Positions 18,215 through 24,727 of a stretch of DNA of 64,000 nt are shown here, piece after piece; the stretch's first letter is position 1, and every line of letters starts with the position of its first letter. Source of the stretch: Kosakonia sp. H02 (lineage in GTDB: Bacteria; Pseudomonadota; Gammaproteobacteria; Enterobacterales; Enterobacteriaceae); the NCBI GenBank assembly GCA_030704225.1, contig CP131915.1:3100001-3164000 (forward strand), given 5' to 3'. The position numbers and the translations under genes are program-made. The notes under the pieces were generated by a model, which was not told the origin of the DNA, did no database searches, and saw nothing but the letters and a program-made list of their open reading frames with translations.

Positions 18215-18643
18215 ATGAGCCGCATTCTGCATGCAGACAGCATCCTGTTAGGCGCTGCATTTACCGACAAGTTTGATGCCATCCGCAAAGCGGGAGAGGT
18301 GCTGGTGGCCTCAGGCTACGTCAGCGAAAAATATGTGGATCTGATGGTCAAGCGCGAGGCGCTGGCATCAACCTACATGGGGAATCACTTAGCGATTCCT
18401 CACGGCGTCGATGGCTCAGAAAGCGAGATTATCCGCTCCGGTATTTCAGTCATTCAGGTCCCCGACGGGGTTAACTACGGCGACGGCACCACGGCTTATG
18501 TGGTGATTGGGATTGCCGGTAAAGATGGCGCTCATCTGGATATTTTGAATCAGATTGCTATTGCCTGCATGGAAGAAGAGAACATCGAAAAGATCCGCTA
18601 CGCGACGGATAAACAGCAGGTACTTGAAGTGCTTGGTGTCTGA
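18215..18643 (+). CDS. PTS mannitol/fructose-type EIIA protein
   Basis: Free-standing EIIA of 142 residues, homologous to the EIIA domain of MtlA and to CmtB. The phosphorylated histidine is visible in LAIPHG (His63). It should accept phosphate from HPr and pass it to the EIIB cysteine of the EIICB encoded at 20873. The start ATG has a strong AGAAGGAGT ribosome site. It is the first gene of the operon; the next gene starts 39 nt after its stop. In E. coli MtlA the A, B and C domains are fused, whereas here the A domain is separate, so the pair forms a split mannitol-type transporter. General PTS energy would come from ptsHI in the same window. Confidence 0.92.
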   Translation: MSRILHADSILLGAAFTDKFDAIRKAGEVLVASGYVSEKYVDLMVKREALASTYMGNHLAIPHGVDGSESEIIRSGISVIQVPDGVNYGDGTTAYVVIGIAGKDGAHLDILNQIAIACMEEENIEKIRYATDKQQVLEVLGV

Positions 18644-18682
18644 TACGGATGGTATTAACCATCAATAACTAAGGAAATTGAA

Positions 18683-19378
18683 ATGGAAAGGAAAATAGTA
18701 CTTTCTCCCTCAATAATGTGTGCCGATTTATTGAACCTGGAAAGATCTATCAAAGAGCTGGAGACCATTGGTATTGACGCATTACATATCGATATTATTG
18801 ATGGCGCCTTTAGCCCCAGTATGCCGCTAGGTATTGATACCGTTAAAAAATTAAGAGATGTCACCGATCTGGCTTTCGATGTGCACATTATGTCGCGTAA
18901 TAATGACTGGTTTGTCGAGCAAATATTAGCGATTGGCGTACAACAAATTTCTTTTCATATTGAAACCAGCCTACACGCCGACAGATTAGTGAATCTGATT
19001 AAAAATAGCGGTGTTAAAGCCGGTTTGGCGCTAAATCCCGGCACGCCATTATCCAGCCTGGATTATCTCTTGCCCCAGATTGATAACGTATTGCTGATGC
19101 TGATTAATCCAGGATTTGCGGGTGATAAAAGTGAAAAGCAAGCGGTCTATTCGGCAGAGAAAGTCCGGGATTTAACACACTTAATTGCCCATCGCCAGGC
19201 CGATTGTGAAATTCAGGTCGACGGGCGCGTCTCCTTAGATTCTATCCCGGAGCTCATTGCTGCTGGCGCGGATAACTTAGTCCTCGGCAGCACCAGCCTT
19301 TATATTGCAGGCAAGACGCTGGCACAAAATAAAGCGCTTTTAGATATCGCGGTAAGCAGCGGTTTATCTCAACGATAA
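18683..19378 (+). CDS. Ribulose-phosphate 3-epimerase family protein (allulose-6-P/pentulose-5-P epimerase-like)
   Basis: TIM-barrel epimerase of 231 residues. Family residues are present: SPS at 8-10, metal ligands His35 and Asp37 in HIDIIDG, His68 in DVHIM, Asp180 in VDG, and the INPGFAG phosphate region at 141-147. The usual FVPN segment after the DG motif is changed to FSPSMPLG, suggesting a substrate other than ribulose 5-phosphate. Paralogues of this family include AlsE (allulose-6-phosphate 3-epimerase) and SgcE. In this operon it likely interconverts ketose phosphates made by the neighbouring dehydrogenase and isomerase. Family is firm, substrate is open. The housekeeping rpe is not expected here, so this is an operon-specific paralogue. 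Confidence 0.88.
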   Translation: MERKIVLSPSIMCADLLNLERSIKELETIGIDALHIDIIDGAFSPSMPLGIDTVKKLRDVTDLAFDVHIMSRNNDWFVEQILAIGVQQISFHIETSLHADRLVNLIKNSGVKAGLALNPGTPLSSLDYLLPQIDNVLLMLINPGFAGDKSEKQAVYSAEKVRDLTHLIAHRQADCEIQVDGRVSLDSIPELIAAGADNLVLGSTSLYIAGKTLAQNKALLDIAVSSGLSQR

Positions 19379-19433
19379 ACCATCGACCTGATTTTTGTGG
19401 CACAGGTCTTCAGCGTAATACGAGGTTTGAATT

Positions 19434-19991
19434 ATGGATTACAGCAAAGCGCGAGAAAAAATAGTCCGCGAGCTGGATACCACGCTCAGCAGTATTTCAG
19501 CGCAAAGTGTTCTGGCGCTGGTGGATAAGATTGAAAAAGCGGACAAGGTATTCTTTGTCGGCGTAGGGCGAGTGCTGCTCTCTTTAGAGGCGATTGCCAA
19601 GCGGCTGGCCCATTTGGGTGTAAAAACTTATGTAGTAGGTCAAATCACCGAGCCTGCTATCACCAGCAACGACCTGCTGATTGTTGGCTCCGGCAGCGGT
19701 GAAAGTATGTTCCCGCTGGGCATTGCGCGTAAGGCAAAAACCTTTAATGCGACGGTGGCACATATTGGTGCTAACCCTGACAGCTCAATGGGTGAATTTA
19801 CCGATCTTTTTATTCGTATTCCGGTGCAGACCAAACTGCACCTGCCCGGTGAGATCCCATCGGTTCAACCGATGACCAGTCTTTTTGAACAATCCTTACT
19901 TATTCTCGGCGATACCATTGCGTTAATGATCGTCGAAGAAAAGCACATTGATATGCACAGCTTATGGCAATTACACGCCAATCTTGAATAG
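19434..19991 (+). CDS. SIS-domain sugar isomerase, 6-phospho-3-hexuloisomerase (HxlB)-like
   Basis: Single SIS domain of 185 residues (about 28-170) with the sugar-phosphate loop GSGSGES near residue 85 and the GVGR motif near 44-47. The length and the C-terminal segment IPSVQPMTSLFEQSLLIL are characteristic of 6-phospho-3-hexuloisomerases. These interconvert 3-hexulose 6-phosphate and fructose 6-phosphate in the ribulose-monophosphate pathway. The usual partner, hexulose-phosphate synthase, is absent; an RPE-family epimerase sits beside it instead. I therefore infer a role in isomerising a 3-keto (or similar) sugar phosphate produced from a PTS-imported polyol, not in formaldehyde fixation. 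The start ATG is preceded by a weak GAGG about 8 nt away. The next gene begins 10 nt after the stop. Confidence 0.87.
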   Translation: MDYSKAREKIVRELDTTLSSISAQSVLALVDKIEKADKVFFVGVGRVLLSLEAIAKRLAHLGVKTYVVGQITEPAITSNDLLIVGSGSGESMFPLGIARKAKTFNATVAHIGANPDSSMGEFTDLFIRIPVQTKLHLPGEIPSVQPMTSLFEQSLLILGDTIALMIVEEKHIDMHSLWQLHANLE

Positions 19992-20001
19992 GGGAAAAAT
20001 C

Positions 20002-20799
20002 ATGGGTAACGGCTGGATTGATTTGGATAAAAAAGTGGTTATCGTCACCGGCGGTGCATCGGGCATTGGTGCCAAAATTGCCGAAAACCTGCATAACAAT
20101 AACAGTATTGTAGCGATCGGCGATCTGCATGAGAGTGAAGAGTCGAAAGCCCATGCCGACCTCTTTGTTGAATGCGATATCACCAATAAAAATAGCGTCG
20201 AAAAGATGGTGCAAGCGGTGATTAATAAGTACGGGCGCATTGATGGTCTGATTAATAATGCCGGTGTTAACCGCCCTCGTCTGTTAGTGGATTTTTATAA
20301 AAAGAATAATGCCTATGAAGCCACCGAAGAGGACTTTGATTTTATTGTCAACGTTAACCAAAAGGGGCCATTTTTATGTGCACAGGCCGTTGCGCGCCAT
20401 ATGATTGAAAATAAAGCCGGTATTATTGTTAACGTCTCTTCGGAAGCCGGTACAGAAGGATCGGCCGGACAAAGTATTTATTCAGCAACGAAAGGAGCTT
20501 TAAATAGTTTTACTCGTTCATGGGCTAAAGAGCTGGGCCGATTTAATATCCGCGTTATCGGCATTGCCCCTGGTATTAATAAAAGAACCAATATGAACAA
20601 CGATGATAATTATCGGGCATTGGCTTATACGCGCGGCCTTGATCCGAATAATATTGATAACGACTATACGGGGTCTATCCCTCTGGGCCGGGCAGGAGAA
20701 CATCATGAGATAGCCGATTTAGTGACTTATTTGGTATCCGAGCACTCAAGCTATATTAGCGGAACGACGATAAATATTTCCGGAGGGAAATCCCGGTAA
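20002..20799 (+). CDS. SDR-family polyol-phosphate dehydrogenase (sorbitol-6-phosphate dehydrogenase-like)
   Basis: Short-chain dehydrogenase of 265 residues with the NAD(P) loop TGGASGIG (16-23), NNAG (85-88), catalytic Ser146/147, Tyr160 and Lys164 (YSATK), and a C-terminal SGTTINISGGKSR. The N-terminus (W-I-D-L-D-K-K-V-V-I-V-TGG) resembles sorbitol-6-phosphate 2-dehydrogenases of sorbose and glucitol operons. It should oxidise the polyol phosphate delivered by the PTS to a ketose phosphate. I chose the ATG at 20002, preceded by AGGGGA, over an upstream in-frame ATG that overlaps the isomerase gene. The position of the hydroxyl oxidised (C2 or C3) is the key unknown, because the operon carries a 3-hexuloisomerase-like protein. 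Confidence 0.88.
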   Translation: MGNGWIDLDKKVVIVTGGASGIGAKIAENLHNNNSIVAIGDLHESEESKAHADLFVECDITNKNSVEKMVQAVINKYGRIDGLINNAGVNRPRLLVDFYKKNNAYEATEEDFDFIVNVNQKGPFLCAQAVARHMIENKAGIIVNVSSEAGTEGSAGQSIYSATKGALNSFTRSWAKELGRFNIRVIGIAPGINKRTNMNNDDNYRALAYTRGLDPNNIDNDYTGSIPLGRAGEHHEIADLVTYLVSEHSSYISGTTINISGGKSR

Positions 20800-20872
20800 G
20801 GACAGTCAATAACAGGACAGTATTTATTTCGCTTTACGTTTCCCCGTAACCCTACAATGGGAAAGATGAAAA

Positions 20873-22324
20873 ATGCTTACTATAAAAAATGAACGTAAAA
20901 CAAAAGACAAAACAGTACTGGTAAAAGTACAGCGGTTCGGGAATTTCCTGAGCGGCATGGTAATGCCCAACCTCGGCGTGTTTGTGGCATGGGGTTTAAT
21001 TACCGCGCTGTTTATCCCAACCGGCTGGATCCCTAACGAGCACCTGGGTGCCCTGGTTGGCCCGATCCTGACCTATCTTTTACCGCTGCTGGTTGGATTC
21101 ACCGGCGGATTTATCGTTCACGGGCAGCGAGGTGGCGCGATCGGCGCGCTAGCCACCATGGGACTGATCGTCGGTTCTGACGTCACCATGCTCAGCGGCG
21201 CGATGATTATCGGGCCATTCGCAGCCTGGATAATGAAAAAGACGGACCAATTCCTCGACGGTAAATTCCGCGCGGGTTTTGAGATGCTGATCAGTAATTT
21301 CAGTATGGGGATTGTCGGCCTGGTTATTACATTAGCCGGATACATCATCATCGGCCCAATCATTGAGAGCTTGATCCATCTGCTCTCGGCAGGGGTAAAC
21401 TGGACTATCTCCCACGAACTGCTGCCTTTCATTTCTGTTTTTGTTGCGCCAGCCCAGGTACTTTTTTTAAACAACGCTATTAACCACGGCATCATGGCTC
21501 CGCTGGGGCTACAGCAGGTTGTCGAACATGGGAAATCGATTCTATTCCTGGTCGATGCCAACTGCGGGCCGTCGGTAGGAACGCTGTTAGCTATCTCTTT
21601 CTTCGGCAAAGGGATGGCTAAGAAAACCGCACCAACGGCGGCGCTGATTGCCGGCGTAGGCGGCATCGGTGAGGTTTACTTCCCGTTCGTGTTGATGAAA
21701 CCGGTACTGGTTTTCGCCACCATGGGCGGTATTACGACCTCGCTGACCTGCTTTATGCTGCTGGGCGGCGGCACGGTAGCCACCCCTTCACCGGGTAGCT
21801 TCTTTGCAATGCTAATACTGACGCCGAAAGGGGCGATGCTGGGTAATTTGGTCGGTTTCTTTGCCGGTATGGCGGTAGCCTTTACTATCGCCTCGGTGCT
21901 GTTGAAGCTTGACCGCTCGCCGGAAGAAACGGCATCTGACGAGCCGTCCAGCACCGATACTACCGATGCCAGGCGCAGCGTGCCCATCAGCAGCAATAGC
22001 GAAGCATTACAGCGAATTGCAGCTAAACGTATCGATAAAATCATTGTCGCCTGTGACGCCGGGATGGGATCGAGCGCGATGGGGGCATCGGTACTCAAAA
22101 GTAAACTGAAGAAGGCGATGATCGACATCCAGGTGGCCAACTCAAAAATTGAGGAGATCCCCGGCGATACTGATTTAGTTATTACCCATATCCAGCTCCT
22201 CGATCGCGCGAAGAAACTTCACGCCGATAAGGGATTTGAATTTATGTCGATTAGCAACTTTATCGAAGGCAGCCAGTACGATGAGATCGTGGAATATATC
22301 AAGACGAATCAAAACCACGATTAA
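20873..22324 (+). CDS. PTS mannitol-type EIICB transporter
   Basis: Membrane permease fused to EIIB, 483 residues. The EIIC part (about 20-355) aligns with MtlA: FLNNAINHGIMAPLG and GIGEVYFPFVLMKP correspond to functional segments of MtlA, though the MtlA histidine just before the conserved Glu is replaced by Gly. A hydrophilic linker (about 355-385) leads to EIIB with the phosphorylated Cys394 in CDAGMGSSAMGA. No EIIA domain follows, consistent with the separate EIIA at 18215. It imports and phosphorylates a polyol at the membrane. The transport specificity is not readable from sequence; mannitol itself is possible, but the dedicated isomerase and epimerase argue for another hexitol or pentitol. 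It is the last gene of the operon, followed by a strong terminator. Confidence 0.92.
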   Translation: MLTIKNERKTKDKTVLVKVQRFGNFLSGMVMPNLGVFVAWGLITALFIPTGWIPNEHLGALVGPILTYLLPLLVGFTGGFIVHGQRGGAIGALATMGLIVGSDVTMLSGAMIIGPFAAWIMKKTDQFLDGKFRAGFEMLISNFSMGIVGLVITLAGYIIIGPIIESLIHLLSAGVNWTISHELLPFISVFVAPAQVLFLNNAINHGIMAPLGLQQVVEHGKSILFLVDANCGPSVGTLLAISFFGKGMAKKTAPTAALIAGVGGIGEVYFPFVLMKPVLVFATMGGITTSLTCFMLLGGGTVATPSPGSFFAMLILTPKGAMLGNLVGFFAGMAVAFTIASVLLKLDRSPEETASDEPSSTDTTDARRSVPISSNSEALQRIAAKRIDKIIVACDAGMGSSAMGASVLKSKLKKAMIDIQVANSKIEEIPGDTDLVITHIQLLDRAKKLHADKGFEFMSISNFIEGSQYDEIVEYIKTNQNHD

Positions 22325-22340
22325 GCAGCGATAGCCAGAA

Positions 22341-22374
22341 ACGCCGCACCGTAGCCATGTGGTGCGGCGTTTTT
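22341..22374 (+). terminator. Rho-independent terminator of the polyol operon
   Basis: A perfect 10-bp stem (ACGCCGCACC paired with GGTGCGGCGT, 10-nt loop) is followed by a T-rich run, 16 nt after the EIICB stop codon. It closes the five-gene operon. Confidence 0.92.
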
Positions 22375-22652
22375 ATTTATTTCAGATGAGAGTCCGTATC
22401 CCAGAAAGCAAAAAACCGCCTTTTGTGAAGTGAACTCCTAAACCGAAAGACGGAACAGGCGGCATAACCTGACCTGACGGCATTCGTCGTCATTATCCCC
22501 TGACGGCATCTCCTCAGGGAGATTTTCCTGGCCGCGTGTTGCATACGTTTGCCCATTATCAAGGGAACTGGTCCTGCCGTTTACGCTCTGAACAGAGTCA
22601 GGCCGCCTGAATCGATGCTGAAGCTCCCTGCGGGGTAATGCCGATCGTTTAA

Positions 22653-22670
22653 GGATCGGTTGACCGATCC
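22653..22670. repeat. Short palindrome GGATCGGT-TG-ACCGATCC
   Basis: Eight-base perfect arms with a 2-nt centre lie in the non-coding junction. It may be a protein-binding site or one more member of the hairpin cluster that follows. Confidence 0.4.
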
Positions 22671-22676
22671 GGTGGC

Positions 22677-22720
22677 TAAAGGCGCTTTTTTGCTATCTGC
22701 GATCTGGAAAGATTCGAACC
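22677..22720. repeat. Upstream copy of the post-tRNA terminator segment
   Basis: About 40 bp here (TAAAGGCGCTTTTTTGCTAT and onward to AAAGATTCGA) recur at 22832-22873 downstream of the tRNA-Lys remnant. The upstream copy holds only the 3' half of the terminator hairpin, so it looks like a truncated duplicate left by recombination. Confidence 0.65.
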
Positions 22721-22737
22721 TGCGGCAGGTTCGAGTC
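22711..22737. repeat. Inverted pair of tRNA T-arm-like sequences
   Basis: GATTCGAACCTGC (22711-22723) is the reverse complement of the tRNA-Lys T-arm sequence GCAGGTTCGAATC. GCAGGTTCGAGTC (22725-22737) repeats it in direct orientation with one change. Together they form a near-perfect 27-bp palindrome. A further perfect hairpin GCCGC-tt-GCGGC follows at 22758-22769. Confidence 0.6.
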
Positions 22738-22798
22738 GAACGAAGTGAGACAACGGAGCCGCTTGCGGCGACGGCCCGGAGGGCGAGCGAAGCGAGTC

Positions 22799-22816
22799 AT
22801 CCTGCACGACCCACCA
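22799..22816 (+). other. tRNA-Lys 3' end remnant (probable att site)
   Basis: ATCCTGCACGACCCACCA is identical to the last 18 nt of E. coli-type tRNA-Lys including CCA, but the rest of the tRNA is absent. It is followed by a terminator that, from memory, matches the one after lysV. Integrases of islands commonly use tRNA 3' ends, leaving such a remnant at one border. In E. coli the valUXY-lysV tRNAs lie near xapR and yfeR, agreeing with the location. The intact tRNA would be expected at the far end of the island, outside the window. Confidence 0.75.
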
Positions 22817-22820
22817 ATGT

Positions 22821-22847
22821 AAAAAAGCGCCCTAAAGGCGCTTTTTT
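22821..22847 (+). terminator. Terminator following the tRNA-Lys remnant
   Basis: The hairpin AGCGCC-taaa-type-GGCGCT (22826-22842) sits between an A-run and six Ts just after the CCA of the tRNA remnant. It is expected to have terminated the original tRNA transcript. Confidence 0.85.
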
Positions 22848-22873
22848 GCTATCTGCGATCTGGAAAGATTCGA

Positions 22874-23139
22874 CAAAATTGTCGGGAACAATTTTGAACA
22901 ACGCGAAGCGTTGGCCCGAAGGGTGAGTCTCAGGATGAGACGAATATACCTGTGGCAGGCTCGAGTCACATGAACCTCATCCCCGTAGGCCTGCTAAGCG
23001 CAGCGCCAAAATTGTCGGGAACAATTTTGAACAACGCGAAGCGTTGGCCCGAAGGGTGAGTCTCAGGATGAGACGAATATACCTGTGGCAGGCTCGAGTC
23101 ACATGAACCTCATCCCCGTAGGCCTGCTAAGCGCAGCGC
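22874..23139. repeat. Tandem duplication, 2 x 133 bp, of a hairpin-rich unit
   Basis: The unit 22874-23006 is repeated, apparently exactly, at 23007-23139. Each unit holds small perfect hairpins in series. In copy 1 these are CAAAATTGT / ACAATTTTG (22874-22896), CAACGC-gaa-GCGTTG (22899-22913), GTCTCA-gga-TGAGAC (22927-22941) and CCTG-tgg-CAGG (22949-22959). The unit contains GGCAGGCTCGAGTC, which resembles the T-arm-like sequence upstream. It is not CRISPR: there are no spacers and only two head-to-tail copies. Confidence 0.85.
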
Positions 23140-23151
23140 CAGCAGGCGTTT
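23122..23151 (+). terminator. Terminator-like hairpin at the end of the tandem repeat
   Basis: GCCTGCT at 23122-23128 pairs with AGCAGGC at 23141-23147 and is followed by GTTTT. The stem is completed only at the second repeat copy, because the right arm lies just outside the repeated unit. Confidence 0.5.
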
Positions 23152-23314
23152 TGCCGTAATTGCGCCTAAGACAACTTTTAAACCTGACTTAGCTGAAATA
23201 GCTAACATAACAAAAGTGTTTGTTTTTCAACGGATAACCTGGTTACTTTTATCCATAATTTATCCTTAATGTCTGGCTATGATGCAGATCTTGCAGCCGA
23301 ACCCTGGCCGCAAC

Positions 23315-23341
23315 TCAAGTACGTCATGATTACGCCGATAA
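23315..23341 (+). promoter_or_regulatory. Sigma-28 (FliA) flagellar-class promoter
   Basis: The -10 is a perfect GCCGATAA (23334-23341). The -35 TCAAGTAC (23315-23322) keeps five of eight consensus TAAAGTTT bases, and the spacer is exactly 11 nt, as the sigma-28 consensus requires. It lies 29 bp before the ATG of the FlxA-like gene. Confidence 0.85.
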
Positions 23342-23370
23342 TGATGTTTTATGGCAAGAAGGAGAGTTCA

Positions 23371-23718
23371 ATGACAACAATTTCAGCATCCACAGCATCA
23401 ATCCAGACCAGCGGCACCGGCGGTTCATCGTCGGCCAGCAGCGATGTTTCCTCACAGATTAGCCGCATCACACAGCAAATCACTAAGCTTACACAGCAGC
23501 TTAAAGATGTTGCTAACGGCGATGGCACCACGGAAGAGAAACAGAAACAGCAAGAACAGATCCAGCAGCAGATCCAGCTTTTGCAAACCCAGCTTCAGCA
23601 GTTACAGCGCAAGCAGGCTGAACAGGCAGAGCAGAAACAGGAGCAGAGCCAGCCGCAAGGCAAAGTCGAAGGCGTGAATACCCCTTCCGACGAGCACCAG
23701 ATCGATATTTACGTTTGA
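23371..23718 (+). CDS. FlxA-like protein, predicted flagellar-regulon gene
   Basis: Protein of 115 residues from the ATG at 23371 (AGAAGGAGAG just upstream). A longer frame reading from 23269 would place the start upstream of the promoter and is rejected. The N-terminus is Ser/Thr/Gly-rich (2-29), followed by a Gln/Lys/Glu-rich coiled-coil (about 28-92) and a conserved-looking HQIDIYV tail, the layout of E. coli FlxA. The function of FlxA is unknown; in E. coli it belongs to the late flagellar regulon, and the sigma-28 promoter here agrees. No signal peptide. Its last 10 bases overlap the 3' end of yfeR on the opposite strand. Confidence 0.85.
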   Translation: MTTISASTASIQTSGTGGSSSASSDVSSQISRITQQITKLTQQLKDVANGDGTTEEKQKQQEQIQQQIQLLQTQLQQLQRKQAEQAEQKQEQSQPQGKVEGVNTPSDEHQIDIYV

Positions 23719-24638
23719 GTAAATAGCGGATCGTTCTCACGGGCCTGGTTCAAACACCGGGCCTGTTCTTTTACCACTTCCCACAACGCCTGCGCAGCGC
23801 CCGACAATGAGCGATTTTTTCGCCGCACCAGCATAATTTTGCGCTGCATATTTGGTACCAGCCGTTTCACCGTCAACTGGCTTCCCTGCGGCAAAGGCAG
23901 CGCCAGCGCGGGCAGGATACTGATACCAATCCCCGCTTCCACCATTGGAAACAGCGTTGCCGGGTGACCAATCTCCTGCACAATCTTTGCCTGAACGGTG
24001 AAATGGCGCAGCGCCGCATCAATGAGCAGGCGGCTGCCGGAAGCATAATCCTGCACCACTAACTGCGCGCCATCTAATGCCGACCACGGCACGCTCGCCC
24101 GTTTTGCCCATGGATGATCGTTGCGGCATAACAGAAAGAACGGCTCCTCCAGAATCTCTTCGCTTTCAAAATCGCTCACCGGGCCAGGATCGATAACAAT
24201 GCCAAAATCCACCTCGCCCTGACGAATACTCTCCAGCACCCACTGCTGCGGCCGGTCATGCAGCACGAAATCAATTTCCGGGTAGAGCACCTGGCTTTGG
24301 GCAATACATTGCGGGATCAAATGCGCCGAGATGGTCTGGCTGGCCGCCACGCGCACGGTACCGGTTAATTGCTGCCCTACACGCCCGGCTTCCCGCAGTG
24401 TGCTGCTAAGCTCATCTAACAGCCGTTCAAGACGTCCGGCCAGTTGCTGCCCGGCTTCCGTCAATACCACTTCACGGGTGGTGCGGTCCAGCAAGCGGAC
24501 GCCGGTTTGCAGCTCCAGCTCTTTCACGCTGTGGCTCACCGCCGACTGGCTGAGACCAATGATGTCCCCTGCCCGGCTGAAACTTTTGGCCTGTGCCACC
24601 GTGACGAAAACGCGTAACTGACGTAAGGAATAATTCAT
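23709..24638 (-). CDS. yfeR: LysR-family transcriptional regulator YfeR
   Basis: LysR-type regulator of 309 residues: N-terminal winged helix-turn-helix (about 3-62, with SQSAVSHSVKELE) and a periplasmic-binding-protein-like effector domain (about 90-295). Located divergently from yfeH (89 bp between starts), as in E. coli, where YfeR regulates yfeH in response to osmolarity conditions. The shared gap should contain its operator. The 3' end overlaps the FlxA-like gene convergently. The identity rests on family and the exact neighbourhood (yfeH-ypeB-ligA). Confidence 0.92.
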   Translation of the reverse strand: MNYSLRQLRVFVTVAQAKSFSRAGDIIGLSQSAVSHSVKELELQTGVRLLDRTTREVVLTEAGQQLAGRLERLLDELSSTLREAGRVGQQLTGTVRVAASQTISAHLIPQCIAQSQVLYPEIDFVLHDRPQQWVLESIRQGEVDFGIVIDPGPVSDFESEEILEEPFFLLCRNDHPWAKRASVPWSALDGAQLVVQDYASGSRLLIDAALRHFTVQAKIVQEIGHPATLFPMVEAGIGISILPALALPLPQGSQLTVKRLVPNMQRKIMLVRRKNRSLSGAAQALWEVVKEQARCLNQARENDPLFTQT

Positions 24639-24727
24639 CGGATAAATTCATGAATGGATGCAATAAATCAATTTTATTTCTCAAAGCAGAAAAAGCACAA
24701 TAGCGGCATCGACTTTCAGGAGTGCAC

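Larger units (their letters stand above)
22375..23314. other. Non-coding junction with tRNA-Lys scar and hairpin repeats
   Basis: Nearly 1 kb with no gene I can support. From left to right: about 270 bp of unassigned sequence (22375-22650) that might hold old mobile-element debris, a palindrome at 22653-22670, a chain of small hairpins, a tRNA-Lys 3' remnant with its terminator, a 133-bp tandem duplication, and about 165 bp of AT-rich sequence before the sigma-28 promoter of the FlxA-like gene. Open frames across it are made of repeat sequence and have no ribosome sites. Confidence 0.7.

Noticed and set aside
18683..19991. Ribulose-monophosphate formaldehyde fixation pathway
   Set aside because: The barrel protein is of the RPE family with metal-ligand histidines, not hexulose-phosphate synthase. 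Only the HxlB-like isomerase resembles that pathway.
22377..22562. 61-codon minus-strand frame downstream of the polyol operon
   Set aside because: No ribosome site, no recognisable motif, and basic low-quality composition. Possibly old mobile-element debris, but not supportable as a gene.
22660..22926. Open frame of 88 codons across the tRNA-Lys scar
   Set aside because: It is made of repeat and hairpin sequence (the segment KGAFLLSAIWKDS occurs twice), has no ribosome site, and covers the tRNA remnant and terminator. Not a gene.
22874..23139. CRISPR array
   Set aside because: Only two head-to-tail 133-bp copies with no spacers and no cas genes nearby.
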